From assembly GCF_007993655.1 (NCBI RefSeq), contig NZ_CP029077.1, positions 47,985-111,984 of the forward strand: DNA of 64,000 nucleotides, read 5' to 3'. Below are positions 15,851 to 25,955 of the stretch, piece by piece. A program made the translations under genes and the position numbers. Under the pieces are notes generated by a model, which was not told the DNA's origin, made no database searches, and saw only the letters and a list, made by a program, of their open reading frames with translations. Origin of the DNA: Candidatus Deianiraea vastatrix. GTDB lineage: Bacteria > Pseudomonadota > Alphaproteobacteria > Rickettsiales > Deianiraeaceae. Every line of letters begins with the position of its first letter. Within the stretch, counting starts at the first letter, position 1.

Positions 15851-18721
15851 ATGTCAGATAGTAATTATAAATTTGATGCTAAAGATAGTAATGTTTTTTC
15901 AATAGACACCCCTCCTCCAACTGTTTCTGGGCATTTGCATATGGGGCATGTTTTTTCGTATTGCCATGCAGATTTTATCGCAAGATTTCAGAGAATGAGT
16001 GGGAAAAATGTGTTTTATCCAATAGGATTTGACGATAATGGGCTTCCAACTGAAAGATTAGTTGAGAAAATAACTGGGGTAAAAGTTGGCTTTAAATACA
16101 GCGACAAAAGCGTTGAAACTTTAGTGCAAATAACGCGTGATTTTGTGCATAATTTTGCTCAAAATCCAAGTAAAAACAATGCAACTCTTGTTCATAATCT
16201 AACTGGAATTTCTGTATCAGATCTTGAAAAATTTATCAAAAATGACGGCGAAATTAAAGAAAAGTTATTAAATTTTAGTGGCAAAAAGTACGATGGAATA
16301 TGTGAAAAATCGCAGTTTATTGAAATTTGCAGAATAATAGTAAATGATGCTGAAATTGAATTTGAAAAACTGTTTCGCACGATAAATCTTTCGGTAGACT
16401 GGGACTATAAATATCAATCTATATCGGATAATTCTGCGAAAATCGCACAGACAACTTTTAACAATTTATTTGAAAAAGGGCTAATTTATACAAAACACGC
16501 CCCTGTTTATTGGTGTACTGCTGATAAAACTGCGACTGCAAATACAGAAATTGAAGACAAAGAAATGGTTGGCGTGCAAGCTGAGTTTCATTTTACAATC
16601 GAAAATGGCGATAAACTACTTGTGATGAGCACCCGTCCTGAGATGATTCCGGCGTGTCGTGCATTGCTTTTTAACCCAGATGACGAGCGTTTTAATGGCA
16701 AAAAAACTGGACAGCAAGTTGTTGTAAAAATGTCCGATGGAACTGAGGTTTCGTCTATCGGTATTGACCTAAATGGTAAATCTGCAATTGTTCCAATTGG
16801 CTTGCATAAAGTTCCAATTTTAGCCGATAAAGATGTGAAAATTGACAAAGGAACCGGCGTTGTTATGTGTTGTACATACGGCGATTGGCAGGATGTAATT
16901 TGGGCAAAAAGACACAATCTAACTGAGGTTATTATCATTGCCGAAGATGGAAAAGTTAACGCACAATATGCACAAATAACCAAAGAAAACGGCAGTATTG
17001 ACAGTCTTAAAGTTGAAGAAGCGCGTAAAAAAGCTGTGCAAATAATTGAAAATGATGGGCTTTTAGTATCAAAAAAAGACATTTCCCACCCTGTAAAGTG
17101 CGCTGAGCGTTCCGGTCGCCCTCTTGAAATAATTCCAGCGCAGCAATGGTATATTCGTGTTTTGCCGTTTAAAAATATTCTGCTTGAAATGTCAAAACTT
17201 GTGAATTTTCACCCACAATCGATGAGAATCAAGCTTGAAAACTGGATAAATGGCTTGTCGCAAGATTGGTGTATTTCGCGAAATCGTTTTTTTGGAATTC
17301 CAGTTCCAGTCAAAAGTGAAGCTAACGATGAGATGCAATGGAATTGCATTAATAGTGATAATTTTCCACTCTTGGTCAATGAAAACTGCCCATGGGTGCT
17401 AGATACTTGGTTTACATCTGGGCTTTCGCCGCATTTATCGACCATTTTACACGAAAATTTACAAAATGACTCACTTAATCTTGAAAAAAATCCTATACGA
17501 AAAAACGCCGATCCTGTAATGTCACTTCGCCCGCAAGCACATGAGATTATACGAACTTGGACATTTGTAACCCTTGTTCAATCTTACTTAAATCTTGGAA
17601 CGAAAATCACGAGCGAGACTAGTGAAATTGACATTCATGCGTCAGATTTGCCTATTGAAATTGCTGATAAAGATTATATTATTGTAAAATCTGGGGATAA
17701 ATTTTTAAAGTGCGATAAGCCAAACTTTGAGCATCTACCGTGGAAGGACATAATGCTTTCTGGCTGGTGCCTTGCGTCGGATAAAACAAAAATGAGTAAA
17801 TCTAAAGGAAATATTGTAACACCTACTGATTTAATCGAAAATTTTGGATGTGATGCGGTAAGATATTGGTCTGGAAGCTCAACTCTTGGCGCAGATACCC
17901 CATACAGCGAGGGGCAAATTAAAGTCGGGCAAAGGCTTGTAACGAAGCTAAAAAATGCCGCAAAACTTTGCATGCAAACTATTGAAACATCGGAAATAAA
18001 GGCAAAAAATCACGATGAAATAATTGATATAGCTCTAAAATGCAGCAATGAAATAGATGCGGCAATTATTCAAAAAATCTCTGCAGTATGCACAAAATAT
18101 TCAGATTTCATGGCTCAATTTGAATATTCTAAAGCACTTGACGTGGTTGAGAAATTTTTCTGGACGGATTTTTGCGATAATTATCTTGAGCTTGCAAAAG
18201 TTAGATCTTATGGGCTGCTTGCGCAAATTTATAGTGAAAAAACCATTGATGAAAATGAGAAAATAATCATTATTAAAGGGCAAAATAGCGTTGCAAGCGT
18301 TATGTATTTTGTTATTTTGCGTATTCTTGGGATGTTTGCTGTATTCCTTCCAAATATCTGCGATGAAATATGGCAAAATTCTACACTAGCACAGAAGGTT
18401 TCGGGGAAAAATAACAGAATTACATCGCCAAACTCCCGTGGATTTTTTGCAGTTGTACTTGAAAATCTTGAATTTTCGCAGGCTGTAATTGATAAATATG
18501 ACGCAATTACTGAGATTTTAGACGCAATTCGCAAGGCGAAATCTGATGCAAATGTGTCTCTTAAAACAGGGGTAAAAGAAATTCAAATTCCAGAGAGACT
18601 TGCAAAAATCTTCGACGACATAAAGACATCCGATGGCATAAAAGACCTTTCCTATGCTGGAATTTTTGATTTATCAAGCATGCAGGTTGCAAATAGTGAT
18701 GAAATTATTGTAACACTTTAA
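15851..18721 (+). CDS. valS: Valyl-tRNA synthetase, archaeal/rickettsial type
   Basis: Class I aminoacyl-tRNA synthetase charging tRNA-Val. It has PPPTVSGHLHMGHVFSY (HIGH variant), FDDNGLPTERLVEK, the WxS region VLDTWFTSGLSP, and KMSKSKGN. The NGLPTERLVEK form is the archaeal-type ValRS known in Rickettsiales rather than the usual bacterial enzyme. At 956 residues it is longer than I recall for Rickettsia ValRS (about 800); part of the excess seems to be an insert near residues 95-165. No C-terminal bacterial coiled coil is apparent. It starts 48 bp after cysK. Confidence 0.93.
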   Translation: MSDSNYKFDAKDSNVFSIDTPPPTVSGHLHMGHVFSYCHADFIARFQRMSGKNVFYPIGFDDNGLPTERLVEKITGVKVGFKYSDKSVETLVQITRDFVHNFAQNPSKNNATLVHNLTGISVSDLEKFIKNDGEIKEKLLNFSGKKYDGICEKSQFIEICRIIVNDAEIEFEKLFRTINLSVDWDYKYQSISDNSAKIAQTTFNNLFEKGLIYTKHAPVYWCTADKTATANTEIEDKEMVGVQAEFHFTIENGDKLLVMSTRPEMIPACRALLFNPDDERFNGKKTGQQVVVKMSDGTEVSSIGIDLNGKSAIVPIGLHKVPILADKDVKIDKGTGVVMCCTYGDWQDVIWAKRHNLTEVIIIAEDGKVNAQYAQITKENGSIDSLKVEEARKKAVQIIENDGLLVSKKDISHPVKCAERSGRPLEIIPAQQWYIRVLPFKNILLEMSKLVNFHPQSMRIKLENWINGLSQDWCISRNRFFGIPVPVKSEANDEMQWNCINSDNFPLLVNENCPWVLDTWFTSGLSPHLSTILHENLQNDSLNLEKNPIRKNADPVMSLRPQAHEIIRTWTFVTLVQSYLNLGTKITSETSEIDIHASDLPIEIADKDYIIVKSGDKFLKCDKPNFEHLPWKDIMLSGWCLASDKTKMSKSKGNIVTPTDLIENFGCDAVRYWSGSSTLGADTPYSEGQIKVGQRLVTKLKNAAKLCMQTIETSEIKAKNHDEIIDIALKCSNEIDAAIIQKISAVCTKYSDFMAQFEYSKALDVVEKFFWTDFCDNYLELAKVRSYGLLAQIYSEKTIDENEKIIIIKGQNSVASVMYFVILRILGMFAVFLPNICDEIWQNSTLAQKVSGKNNRITSPNSRGFFAVVLENLEFSQAVIDKYDAITEILDAIRKAKSDANVSLKTGVKEIQIPERLAKIFDDIKTSDGIKDLSYAGIFDLSSMQVANSDEIIVTL

Positions 18722-18806
18722 TTTTAATCCATTATTTTGTGTAATTGATATAAAAAGCTTGACAATATAAAAATAGTATATCTTGACTAAAAAAAATATT
18801 ACTATC

Positions 18807-20189
18807 ATGAATGCACACATTTTAAATAAAAATATTCTTCGTAAATACGATATTCGTGGCATAATTGGCGTTGATTTAAGCTATGATGATGCAGTTTTTA
18901 TTGGCATGTCAATTGCAACAATTCTCATTAGAAAGGGTATTTTTTCTATATGCGTCGGGCGTGATGGAAGGCTTTCGTCTGAAAAATTGCGTGATAGCCT
19001 TGTATCTGGCATAACAAAATGTGGAGTAAGCGTGATTGACGTTGGCCTGGTTCCAACACCGTGTTTGTATTTTTCTGTATATAACTTGGGGCAAAATGCA
19101 GGGGTAATGATTACCGGATCTCATAATCCAAAAGACTATAATGGATTTAAAATTATGATTAAAGATGAAGCATTTTACGGCGATAGCGTGCTTGAAATAG
19201 GCAAAATTTGCGAAAGTGGTGCGTTTTTAAATTCAGGTCGCGATGCAAGCGTTTCAAATGTTGATATTAGTGCAAAATATATCGATGAAATAACAAGTTT
19301 TATAGATAAAAGCTCGGTAAATGTTTGCATTGATGCTGGAAATGGCGCATCTGGGCAGATTGTAACAGATGTTGCAAAAAAGATAGGAATTCCACAGGAT
19401 AATTTGCTATTTTGCGATATTGACGGCAATTTTCCAAATCACCACCCAGATCCAACAATTGAGAAAAACATGAAAGATCTTGCAAATCTTGTCATTGAGA
19501 AAAAAGCAGATTTTGGAATTGGTCTTGACGGAGATGCAGATAGAATCGGCATAGTTGACGATAAAGGGCGTTTTGTATATGGAGACACCTTGCTTTGCAT
19601 TTTATCAAAATTTTTGCTACTTGAAGTTCCAAATGCTACGATAATTTCTGATGTTAAGGCAAGTAAAGTTGTTTTTGACGAGATAAAAAGGCTAGGCGGA
19701 AACGGCATAATGTGGCAAAGTGGACATTCGCTAATTAAAGACAAAATGAAAAAAACCGGCGCCGCTCTTGCAGGTGAGATGTCTGGACATGTGTTTTATA
19801 AGCATGGATACTATGGTTATGACGATGGAATTTTTGCCGGCATGAAATTAATTGAGATTGTTCAAAAGCATAAAGTAAAAATCTCAGATTTAATTGATGC
19901 CCTGCCAAAAACCGTTACCAGCCCTGAAATTACAGTTAAAGTTGATGAGAGCCAAAAATTTGAGATTATGGGAAAAATCATCCATGATTTTAAGGCAAAA
20001 TATACAGATTTTATCGACATAGATGGCATTCGTGTTAATTTTGATTTCGGATGGCTTCTTGTTCGCGCCTCAAACACAACAAACTGCCTTGTAATTCGCT
20101 TTGAAGCAGATAACAGCGAAAATCTTGCGAAATTATTTGATACTACGCATGAAGTTTTGAATAGATATGAATTGAATTTAAAGCAATAA
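18807..20189 (+). CDS. manB: Phosphomannomutase/phosphoglucomutase
   Basis: Alpha-D-phosphohexomutase interconverting hexose-6- and hexose-1-phosphates for sugar-nucleotide and LPS synthesis. 460 residues from the ATG at 18807; a TTG at 18783 is also in frame. Motifs in order: RKYDIRGIIG, the phosphoserine loop MITGSHNPKDYNGFK, metal-binding GLDGDADRIG, sugar-binding GEMSGHVF, and the C-terminal phosphate loop VRASNTTNCLVIRFE. All catalytic motifs are present. GEMSGH fits the PMM/PGM subfamily; exact sugar preference is not decided by sequence. Confidence 0.92.
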   Translation: MNAHILNKNILRKYDIRGIIGVDLSYDDAVFIGMSIATILIRKGIFSICVGRDGRLSSEKLRDSLVSGITKCGVSVIDVGLVPTPCLYFSVYNLGQNAGVMITGSHNPKDYNGFKIMIKDEAFYGDSVLEIGKICESGAFLNSGRDASVSNVDISAKYIDEITSFIDKSSVNVCIDAGNGASGQIVTDVAKKIGIPQDNLLFCDIDGNFPNHHPDPTIEKNMKDLANLVIEKKADFGIGLDGDADRIGIVDDKGRFVYGDTLLCILSKFLLLEVPNATIISDVKASKVVFDEIKRLGGNGIMWQSGHSLIKDKMKKTGAALAGEMSGHVFYKHGYYGYDDGIFAGMKLIEIVQKHKVKISDLIDALPKTVTSPEITVKVDESQKFEIMGKIIHDFKAKYTDFIDIDGIRVNFDFGWLLVRASNTTNCLVIRFEADNSENLAKLFDTTHEVLNRYELNLKQ

Positions 20190-20264
20190 ATTGTATGCGA
20201 TTGAATTAAAACTTGCATTTTATTTTTTTTGCTATTTATTTGGTTTAGAATTTGATTTTTACGC

Positions 20265-21524
20265 ATGCCAATTGAAATTTTAATGCCGGCTTTATCGCCA
20301 ACAATGAAAGAGGGAAATCTTGCAAAATGGGCAAAAAAAGAGGGTGAAGAGATTAAATCTGGTCAGATGCTTGCTGAAATTGAAACAGACAAAGCTATGA
20401 TGGAAGTTGAGTCAATTGAAAACGGAACTCTTGGAAAAATACTTGTCGCAGGCGGCACTTCGAATGTAAAAGTCAATACTGTAATTGGCTTAATCTTGGA
20501 AAAAGGCGAAGATAAATCGGTTTTGGATACATATCAAATTAAGGGAATGCAGCATGGACAAGAGACTCAAAAACAACCGCCAGTTGAAAAAGAAATAAAA
20601 AGTACCACAGCTAGCAACCAAAAACAACCTTTAGCACAAGAGGCGAAATCTGATAGAATTTATGCATCACCACTTGCAAAAAACATAGCTGCAAATAATG
20701 GCGTTGATATTTCAAAAATTCAAGGCACAGGGCCTCATGGAAGAGTTGTAAAGCGTGATGTTGAGTGTGCAAATGTTCAAAGTTTTCAAACTCCATGCAG
20801 TCAAATTGGAAGAAATCAAGTTGAGTATACGGATGAAAAAGTTTCAACAATGCGTAATGTTATAGCTCAAAGACTTCAGGAATCAAAGCAAAATGTACCA
20901 CATTTCTACCTTTCATGCGACTGTGTGGTTGATAATCTTTTGCTTTCAAGGGAAATGATAAATTCTACTGCGCCAAAAGACAAAGACGGAAAGCCTGCAT
21001 ATAAGATTTCAGTAAACGACCTTGTTGTAAAACTTACGGCAATGGCTATTCGCAATAAAAACTTTGTAAATGCGTCGTGGATGGACGGATTTGTGCGTCA
21101 GTATAACAATATTGACATATCAATTGCGGTTTCAATTCCGGATGGCCTTATTACACCAATTGTGAAAAATGCCGATCAAAAGGGTGTTCTAGCAATTTCT
21201 GCTGACATTAAAGATCTTGCATCAAGGGCTAGAAAAAATCAATTAAAGCTTGAGGAATTTCAAGGTGGAGGCTTTTCAATTTCAAATCTTGGAATGTATG
21301 GAATTGAAAGCTTTAATGCGATAGTAAATCCACCTCAAGCCTGCATCTTGGCAGTTGGGGCTGTTATCCAAAAACCTGTTGTAAAATCTGGGCAAATTGA
21401 AGTTGCAAATGTCATGAATATTTCAATTTCCGTTGACCACCGCGTGATTGACGGCGCTAAAGCTGCAGAATTTTTGTCCGAGCTAAAGAATTTAATTGAA
21501 AATCCTATACTTGGGATTTTGTAA
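20265..21524 (+). CDS. pdhC: Dihydrolipoamide acetyltransferase, pyruvate dehydrogenase E2
   Basis: Core of the pyruvate dehydrogenase complex, transferring acetyl to CoA. 419 residues: one lipoyl domain (lipoyl Lys K43 in IETDKAMMEVES), a Gln-rich linker, the peripheral-subunit-binding domain (YASPLAKNIAANNGVDISKI), and the acyltransferase domain ending with the catalytic SVDHRVIDGAKAAEFL. MPIEILMPALSPTM is typical of alphaproteobacterial PDH E2, unlike the succinyl E2 at 43481. The E1 and E3 genes are not in the window. It is followed 8 bp later by the VanX-like gene. Confidence 0.95.
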   Translation: MPIEILMPALSPTMKEGNLAKWAKKEGEEIKSGQMLAEIETDKAMMEVESIENGTLGKILVAGGTSNVKVNTVIGLILEKGEDKSVLDTYQIKGMQHGQETQKQPPVEKEIKSTTASNQKQPLAQEAKSDRIYASPLAKNIAANNGVDISKIQGTGPHGRVVKRDVECANVQSFQTPCSQIGRNQVEYTDEKVSTMRNVIAQRLQESKQNVPHFYLSCDCVVDNLLLSREMINSTAPKDKDGKPAYKISVNDLVVKLTAMAIRNKNFVNASWMDGFVRQYNNIDISIAVSIPDGLITPIVKNADQKGVLAISADIKDLASRARKNQLKLEEFQGGGFSISNLGMYGIESFNAIVNPPQACILAVGAVIQKPVVKSGQIEVANVMNISISVDHRVIDGAKAAEFLSELKNLIENPILGIL

Positions 21525-21532
21525 AATTTTTT

Positions 21533-22144
21533 ATGTTTAGGTTACTGTCATTTTTGCTACTTTTTGCCATCATTACAGGCTGCAAGTGTACAAAATCTAC
21601 TGATTTAGTCGCAATAAATCAACATGACTACGATATTATATTTGACATAAGATATGCAACAAGTAATAATTTTCTTGGGCGTAAAATATACGAAAATGCG
21701 AATGTTTACCTACATAAAGATGCTGCAAAAAACCTGAAAATTGCAACTTTGTATGCTGATAAACTTGGCTATAAGATTAAATTATTTGACGGTTTTCGCC
21801 CGCTTAGTGTTCAGCGAAAATTATATACTGAGGTTTCAAATGAGATTTATGTAAGTAATCCAGATAGCGGAGTTGCAAGTCATACTCGTGGCGTTGCGCT
21901 TGATGTCACTCTTGTTGACAAAAAAACCAATAAAGAGCTTGACATGGGTACGGAATTTGACTCATTTGAGGAAAAGGCGCACCACAACCCGAATATTGAC
22001 CCAAAAATCTTGCAAAACAGGACCATTCTTGCTGGAATTATGGCAATTTCCGGCTTTACCCCACTTCCAAGTGAGTGGTGGCATTATAATTTAAGAATTT
22101 ATGAAATATATCCAGATTATGGCAGTAAATATCCAAAAATGTAA
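21533..22144 (+). CDS. ddpX: D-alanyl-D-alanine dipeptidase (VanX/DdpX family) lipoprotein
   Basis: Zinc dipeptidase that hydrolyses D-Ala-D-Ala. The first 17 residues form a lipoprotein signal with lipobox ITGC, so it is probably anchored in the outer or inner membrane facing the periplasm. Zinc ligands H117 (SHTRGVALD), D124 and H184 (EWWHY), the catalytic base E181 and R89 (DGFRP) match VanX in order and spacing. In bacteria without vancomycin resistance genes this family salvages D-Ala-D-Ala from peptidoglycan turnover. Here it may also digest foreign peptidoglycan, which is inference. The adjacent pip suggests a peptide-scavenging set. Confidence 0.9.
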   Translation: MFRLLSFLLLFAIITGCKCTKSTDLVAINQHDYDIIFDIRYATSNNFLGRKIYENANVYLHKDAAKNLKIATLYADKLGYKIKLFDGFRPLSVQRKLYTEVSNEIYVSNPDSGVASHTRGVALDVTLVDKKTNKELDMGTEFDSFEEKAHHNPNIDPKILQNRTILAGIMAISGFTPLPSEWWHYNLRIYEIYPDYGSKYPKM

Positions 22145-22252
22145 TGTTTATTTGTTCTTTATCGCTTTGAGATATTGATTTATTAATATAAAAAGACATC
22201 TTGCAATTTAAAAAAATTGGTTTACAAATTAGCAATTGTTTTTTATTTTTGT

Positions 22253-23245
22253 TTGAAAAAATACATTAAAACCTTTTTTGCATGCTGTATTTTTTTATTT
22301 GCTGATAAGGTAGCATTTGCGAAAAATCCAGTTTTGTCTGGATATTTAAAAATTGATGAAAAAGTATCAATTTACTATGAAACTCATGGTAATAAAAACG
22401 GAGTTCCGGTGTTGGTTTTTCATGGGGGGCCAGGTAATGGAATGGACCAAAAAATGCTAAGATTTTTTGACCTTAAAAAATATTATGTTATATTATTTGA
22501 TCAAAGAGGCTGTGGAAAGTCAATTCCAGTCGGTGTTTTTAAGGAAAATACAACACAGGATATTATAGAAGATGCAAGACTCTTAATTTCGCATTTAGAT
22601 ATTAAAAAATATAGAATTTATGGATATTCTTGGGGCTCTACACTTGCTTTAAATTATGCTCAAAAATATCCCGAAAATATAGAGAAAATGATTCTTTCCG
22701 GAGTATTTTTAGCACGCAAAGTTGACGATGAAAACTGGATTAATATTAATAAAATTATATTTCCCGACTATTATGAAGATTTAATATCAATTTTGCCAAG
22801 TGAAAAGGACATTTTATCGCAGTATTATGATTTAATTTGCGTGCAAAAAGATGAAAATCTTCGCAAAATTGCAGCTGCAAAATTTCATAATTTCCATATT
22901 CCAATTAGTAAAATGTTTACAAATGAAAATCAGCTTGAAAAGCCTTTAAAGCCTGAGGAAATTACAGATGAAGCCATGCTTGAAATGCAGATTTATTTGG
23001 CATATACAAAAAATAATTTTTTCCTCGATGAAAATAATTGGATAAATGCTGAAAAAATGAAGATTATAAATGACAATATTCCAACTGTCATACTTAAGTC
23101 TAGATATGACCTTGATGCTTTTTTTAATCAAGGCTGGCAGCTAAAAAAACTGCTTCCAAATGCACAATTTATCACTATTTATGGCGCTGGACATGGTAAA
23201 TATGACAAAAATAACGAAATTGAAATTACAAAGGCTTTAAAATAA
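22253..23245 (+). CDS. pip: Exported prolyl iminopeptidase (alpha/beta hydrolase)
   Basis: Removes N-terminal proline from peptides. Motifs: oxyanion loop FHGGPGNGMD, FDQRGCGKS, nucleophile GYSWGSTLAL, and catalytic His in YGAGHGKYD. This set is typical of prolyl aminopeptidase (S33). No ATG lies at the N-terminus. The in-frame TTG at 22253 gives a good signal peptide (KKYIKTFFACCIFLFADKVAFA), and another TTG lies at 22217. Family members are usually cytoplasmic, so the signal is unusual and would place it in the periplasm with the DdpX lipoprotein. It ends 4 bp before dut. Confidence 0.8.
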   Translation: MKKYIKTFFACCIFLFADKVAFAKNPVLSGYLKIDEKVSIYYETHGNKNGVPVLVFHGGPGNGMDQKMLRFFDLKKYYVILFDQRGCGKSIPVGVFKENTTQDIIEDARLLISHLDIKKYRIYGYSWGSTLALNYAQKYPENIEKMILSGVFLARKVDDENWININKIIFPDYYEDLISILPSEKDILSQYYDLICVQKDENLRKIAAAKFHNFHIPISKMFTNENQLEKPLKPEEITDEAMLEMQIYLAYTKNNFFLDENNWINAEKMKIINDNIPTVILKSRYDLDAFFNQGWQLKKLLPNAQFITIYGAGHGKYDKNNEIEITKALK

Positions 23246-23249
23246 TTAT

Positions 23250-23741
23250 ATGAAACTAAAAGTAAAATTTATATCTGAGATTGCAGAAAATGTATATGAA
23301 AATGGTAAATTATTGCAATATGCAACGCAGTTTTCTAGCGGTTTTGATTTACGTGCTGTGTCAATTTTACAAGATGGCAACGAAATGCCTTTAAGTGCTT
23401 GCGATTTTGAGCTTGGCGCACACAAAAGATGTCTTGTAAAGACTGGAATTTCAACATCATTTGACGCAAGTTTTGAAATGCAAATCCGCCCAAGATCTGG
23501 TCTTGCGCTCAAATCTGGAATTACAATAGTTAATACTCCTGGAACAATTGACAGCGATTATCGTGGTGAAATCGGGGTTATTTTACTAAATACATCCGAT
23601 GTATCCTTTAAAATTACACAAGGCGACAGAATTGCACAAGCGGTAATTTGCCCAGTAATTAAGGCTGAATTTGAATTTACAGAAAATCTTGAAGACACCG
23701 AAAGGTCAAGCGGCGGCTTTGGGTCAAGTGGCACGAGATAG
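23250..23741 (+). CDS. dut: Deoxyuridine triphosphatase
   Basis: Hydrolyses dUTP to dUMP and pyrophosphate, keeping uracil out of DNA. 163 residues with the five trimer motifs: SGFDLRAV, RPRSGLALK, the uracil-binding hairpin NTPGTIDSDYRGEIGV, GDRIAQAVI, and the C-terminal arm RSSGGFGSSG. Starts 4 bp after pip and ends convergently with mreC. Confidence 0.96.
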   Translation: MKLKVKFISEIAENVYENGKLLQYATQFSSGFDLRAVSILQDGNEMPLSACDFELGAHKRCLVKTGISTSFDASFEMQIRPRSGLALKSGITIVNTPGTIDSDYRGEIGVILLNTSDVSFKITQGDRIAQAVICPVIKAEFEFTENLEDTERSSGGFGSSGTR

Positions 23742-23747
23742 ATTTAT

Positions 23748-24587
23748 TTACTTTGATCCAGTTATAACGCTGAGTTGATTTAATTTTGATATATTGCAAT
23801 ACGGCTCTATAAAAATTGTTTCATTGTCTACAACTTTTGATATTATACCAATTGGTATACCACTGTAAAAGAGATTATCGCCTGACATAGTATATACAAT
23901 TTCACCAGATTTTGGCGTTTCGTTGGTATATATCATTTTTATGTTACTATCATTACCAGAGGCAACACCCTTTGTTCCAGTAATGGATGTTGATACTGGA
24001 ATATATGATTTGGAGCTTTGTATTAAAACAACTTTTGTCATTCCGTTAAATGATGAAATTGTTCTGCCTGCAAGACCGCCATTACATAGCACTGGTGAGT
24101 AATCTTTAATTTGATCTGTTCCTGTTTTCAGTATTACAACATTTGATGCTTCTGAAAAATATGCGATTTGATAATTTTTAATTGAATCTGATATTTTAAT
24201 ATTTACTTGGGATAATTTGGATGATGTAATTAAATTATCATATATCATTTTTTGATAAATCAGATTTTCTCGTAATTTCTGATTATTTTCCCTAAGTATA
24301 ATATTATCATGGTAGACAAGAAATATATCTTCAACAAGGTTAAAAGTTGATCTAATTGCATACATTGGAAACTGGAAAAATGTAACCAATGAATTCATTT
24401 TAGTTGTTATTGACATTGCTATAATATCTCTATTTTGAGTGTAGTTGATGGAAAAATAAATTGCCGATATTCCATATATGCATCCAAAAATATAGCGTAT
24501 TCTATTGACATATTTATTAAGTATTCCAAGATTAATAATATTAATTAATCCAATTTCATGTTCTTCAAAATTACGAAATTTTTTCAT
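23748..24587 (-). CDS. mreC: Rod shape-determining protein MreC
   Basis: Periplasmic scaffold of the elongation machinery. 279 residues: a cytoplasmic N-terminus, one membrane helix (about residues 28-50), a coiled coil (RENNQKLRENLIYQKMIYDNL), then the two beta-barrel subdomains with the typical CNGGLAGRTISSFNGMTKVVLI and YSGIPIGIISKV. The N-terminus is longer than usual before the helix. Not next to mreB or mreD here. It diverges from lolC. Confidence 0.88.
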   Translation of the reverse strand: MKKFRNFEEHEIGLINIINLGILNKYVNRIRYIFGCIYGISAIYFSINYTQNRDIIAMSITTKMNSLVTFFQFPMYAIRSTFNLVEDIFLVYHDNIILRENNQKLRENLIYQKMIYDNLITSSKLSQVNIKISDSIKNYQIAYFSEASNVVILKTGTDQIKDYSPVLCNGGLAGRTISSFNGMTKVVLIQSSKSYIPVSTSITGTKGVASGNDSNIKMIYTNETPKSGEIVYTMSGDNLFYSGIPIGIISKVVDNETIFIEPYCNISKLNQLSVITGSK

Positions 24588-24683
24588 TTTTATAAATCAT
24601 GCTATTAATTTGGAATAAAAATAAAATAAAAATCAATTGCTTTTTTAATTTAATAATATAAAAAGATTTAAAGTGCATTAGAT

Positions 24684-25949
24684 ATGAGAAAAAGTACAAT
24701 TGTAAGTATATCTTATAGATATTTAAAATCAAGCAAAAATCATAAGAGTTTCTCATCTGCAAGTATTATTTCGTGCATTGGTGTTACAATTAGCGTTGCA
24801 ACTTTGATAGTTGTTTTATCTGTAATGAATGGCTTTGTAAGCGAGCTTTCGCAGAAGATTCTTGGCACAAATGCTCATATAACGCTTAGTAATGATGGCT
24901 TTGGTAATATTGAATACTATAGCAAAGTTGTTGATGAATTTAAAGATGTTAATAATGTTGTATATGCAAATCCTGTAGTTGAAGGCCAGGGAATGCTGAT
25001 AAATGCTAGGAATAATGCTTCAAGTGGTGTATTGGTTAGGGGATATTTAGTAAAAGATCTTGAATATAAAAGCGATTTGTATAAATCGATATTACTACAT
25101 CCGGACTGCGAAGATAAAGATCTTTTTAATGGCAAAAATGGAGTATTAATTGGCAGCCTACTTGCAAGAAGTTTAGGAATTGGGGTAGGGCAGAATGTAT
25201 CGCTTGTAACTGCGATTGGAGATAAAACGATTTTTGGTTTTGTGCCAAGGTATAAGGATTTTTTTATATGTGGCGTTTTTGAAACTGGAACAAGTTTAAC
25301 AGATTCTAGTATGGTGCTTACATCTTTTGAAATGGCGCAAATTCTGTTTAAGTATAAAAATGGTGCATCTGGCGTTGAAATTTACTTAAAAGATCATTTA
25401 AAGGTTGATGAATTTCGGCATTTTGTTGAAACAAAGGGACTGTGGAAAGGTATTATTTTTGATTGGCAGACAAGTAATGATGGCTTATTTAGCGCAATGA
25501 AGGTTGAGAGAGTTGTGATGTCGTTTATATTAAGTTTATTTTTAATCGTATCGATGTTTGGTATTTTTGCCAATATGAACAGTTTGGTGATGTCAAAGAT
25601 AAAGAATATTGCAATCATGCTTTCTATGGGGGTTGGGCGTAGGAATATTGCGCAGATTTTTTTTATATCTGGCTCTATTATAGGTATTTTTGGAACAATT
25701 TGCGGTGTTATTGTTGGTGTATTGTTTGCAAGTAATATTGAGGGTATTAAAAGATTTTTAGAAAGTTTTAGCGGTGTCGAGCTATTTAATGGTGCTGTAT
25801 ACTTTTTATCATATTTGCCATCGAAGGTATTTATATCTGATGTAATTTTTGTAGTTTGCATGTCTTTGTTTTTTACGATTATATCGTCTATTTTACCTGC
25901 AGTTAGAGCAAGCAGAGTGAAAATATCGGATACATTAAGGCAGATTTAA
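24684..25949 (+). CDS. lolC: Lipoprotein-releasing system permease LolC/LolE
   Basis: Inner-membrane subunit of the Lol ABC transporter that releases outer-membrane lipoproteins to LolA. 421 residues: N-terminal helix after SYRYLKSSKNHKSFSSASIISC, a large periplasmic domain, and three C-terminal helices with the FtsX-like pattern (KNIAIMLSMGVGRRNIAQIFFISGS; PAVRASRVKISDTLR). A single LolC/E-type protein is common in alphaproteobacteria (sometimes called LolF). LolD is not in the window. Converges on gltX with a 6-bp gap. Confidence 0.9.
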   Translation: MRKSTIVSISYRYLKSSKNHKSFSSASIISCIGVTISVATLIVVLSVMNGFVSELSQKILGTNAHITLSNDGFGNIEYYSKVVDEFKDVNNVVYANPVVEGQGMLINARNNASSGVLVRGYLVKDLEYKSDLYKSILLHPDCEDKDLFNGKNGVLIGSLLARSLGIGVGQNVSLVTAIGDKTIFGFVPRYKDFFICGVFETGTSLTDSSMVLTSFEMAQILFKYKNGASGVEIYLKDHLKVDEFRHFVETKGLWKGIIFDWQTSNDGLFSAMKVERVVMSFILSLFLIVSMFGIFANMNSLVMSKIKNIAIMLSMGVGRRNIAQIFFISGSIIGIFGTICGVIVGVLFASNIEGIKRFLESFSGVELFNGAVYFLSYLPSKVFISDVIFVVCMSLFFTIISSILPAVRASRVKISDTLRQI

Positions 25950-25955
25950 TTAGTA

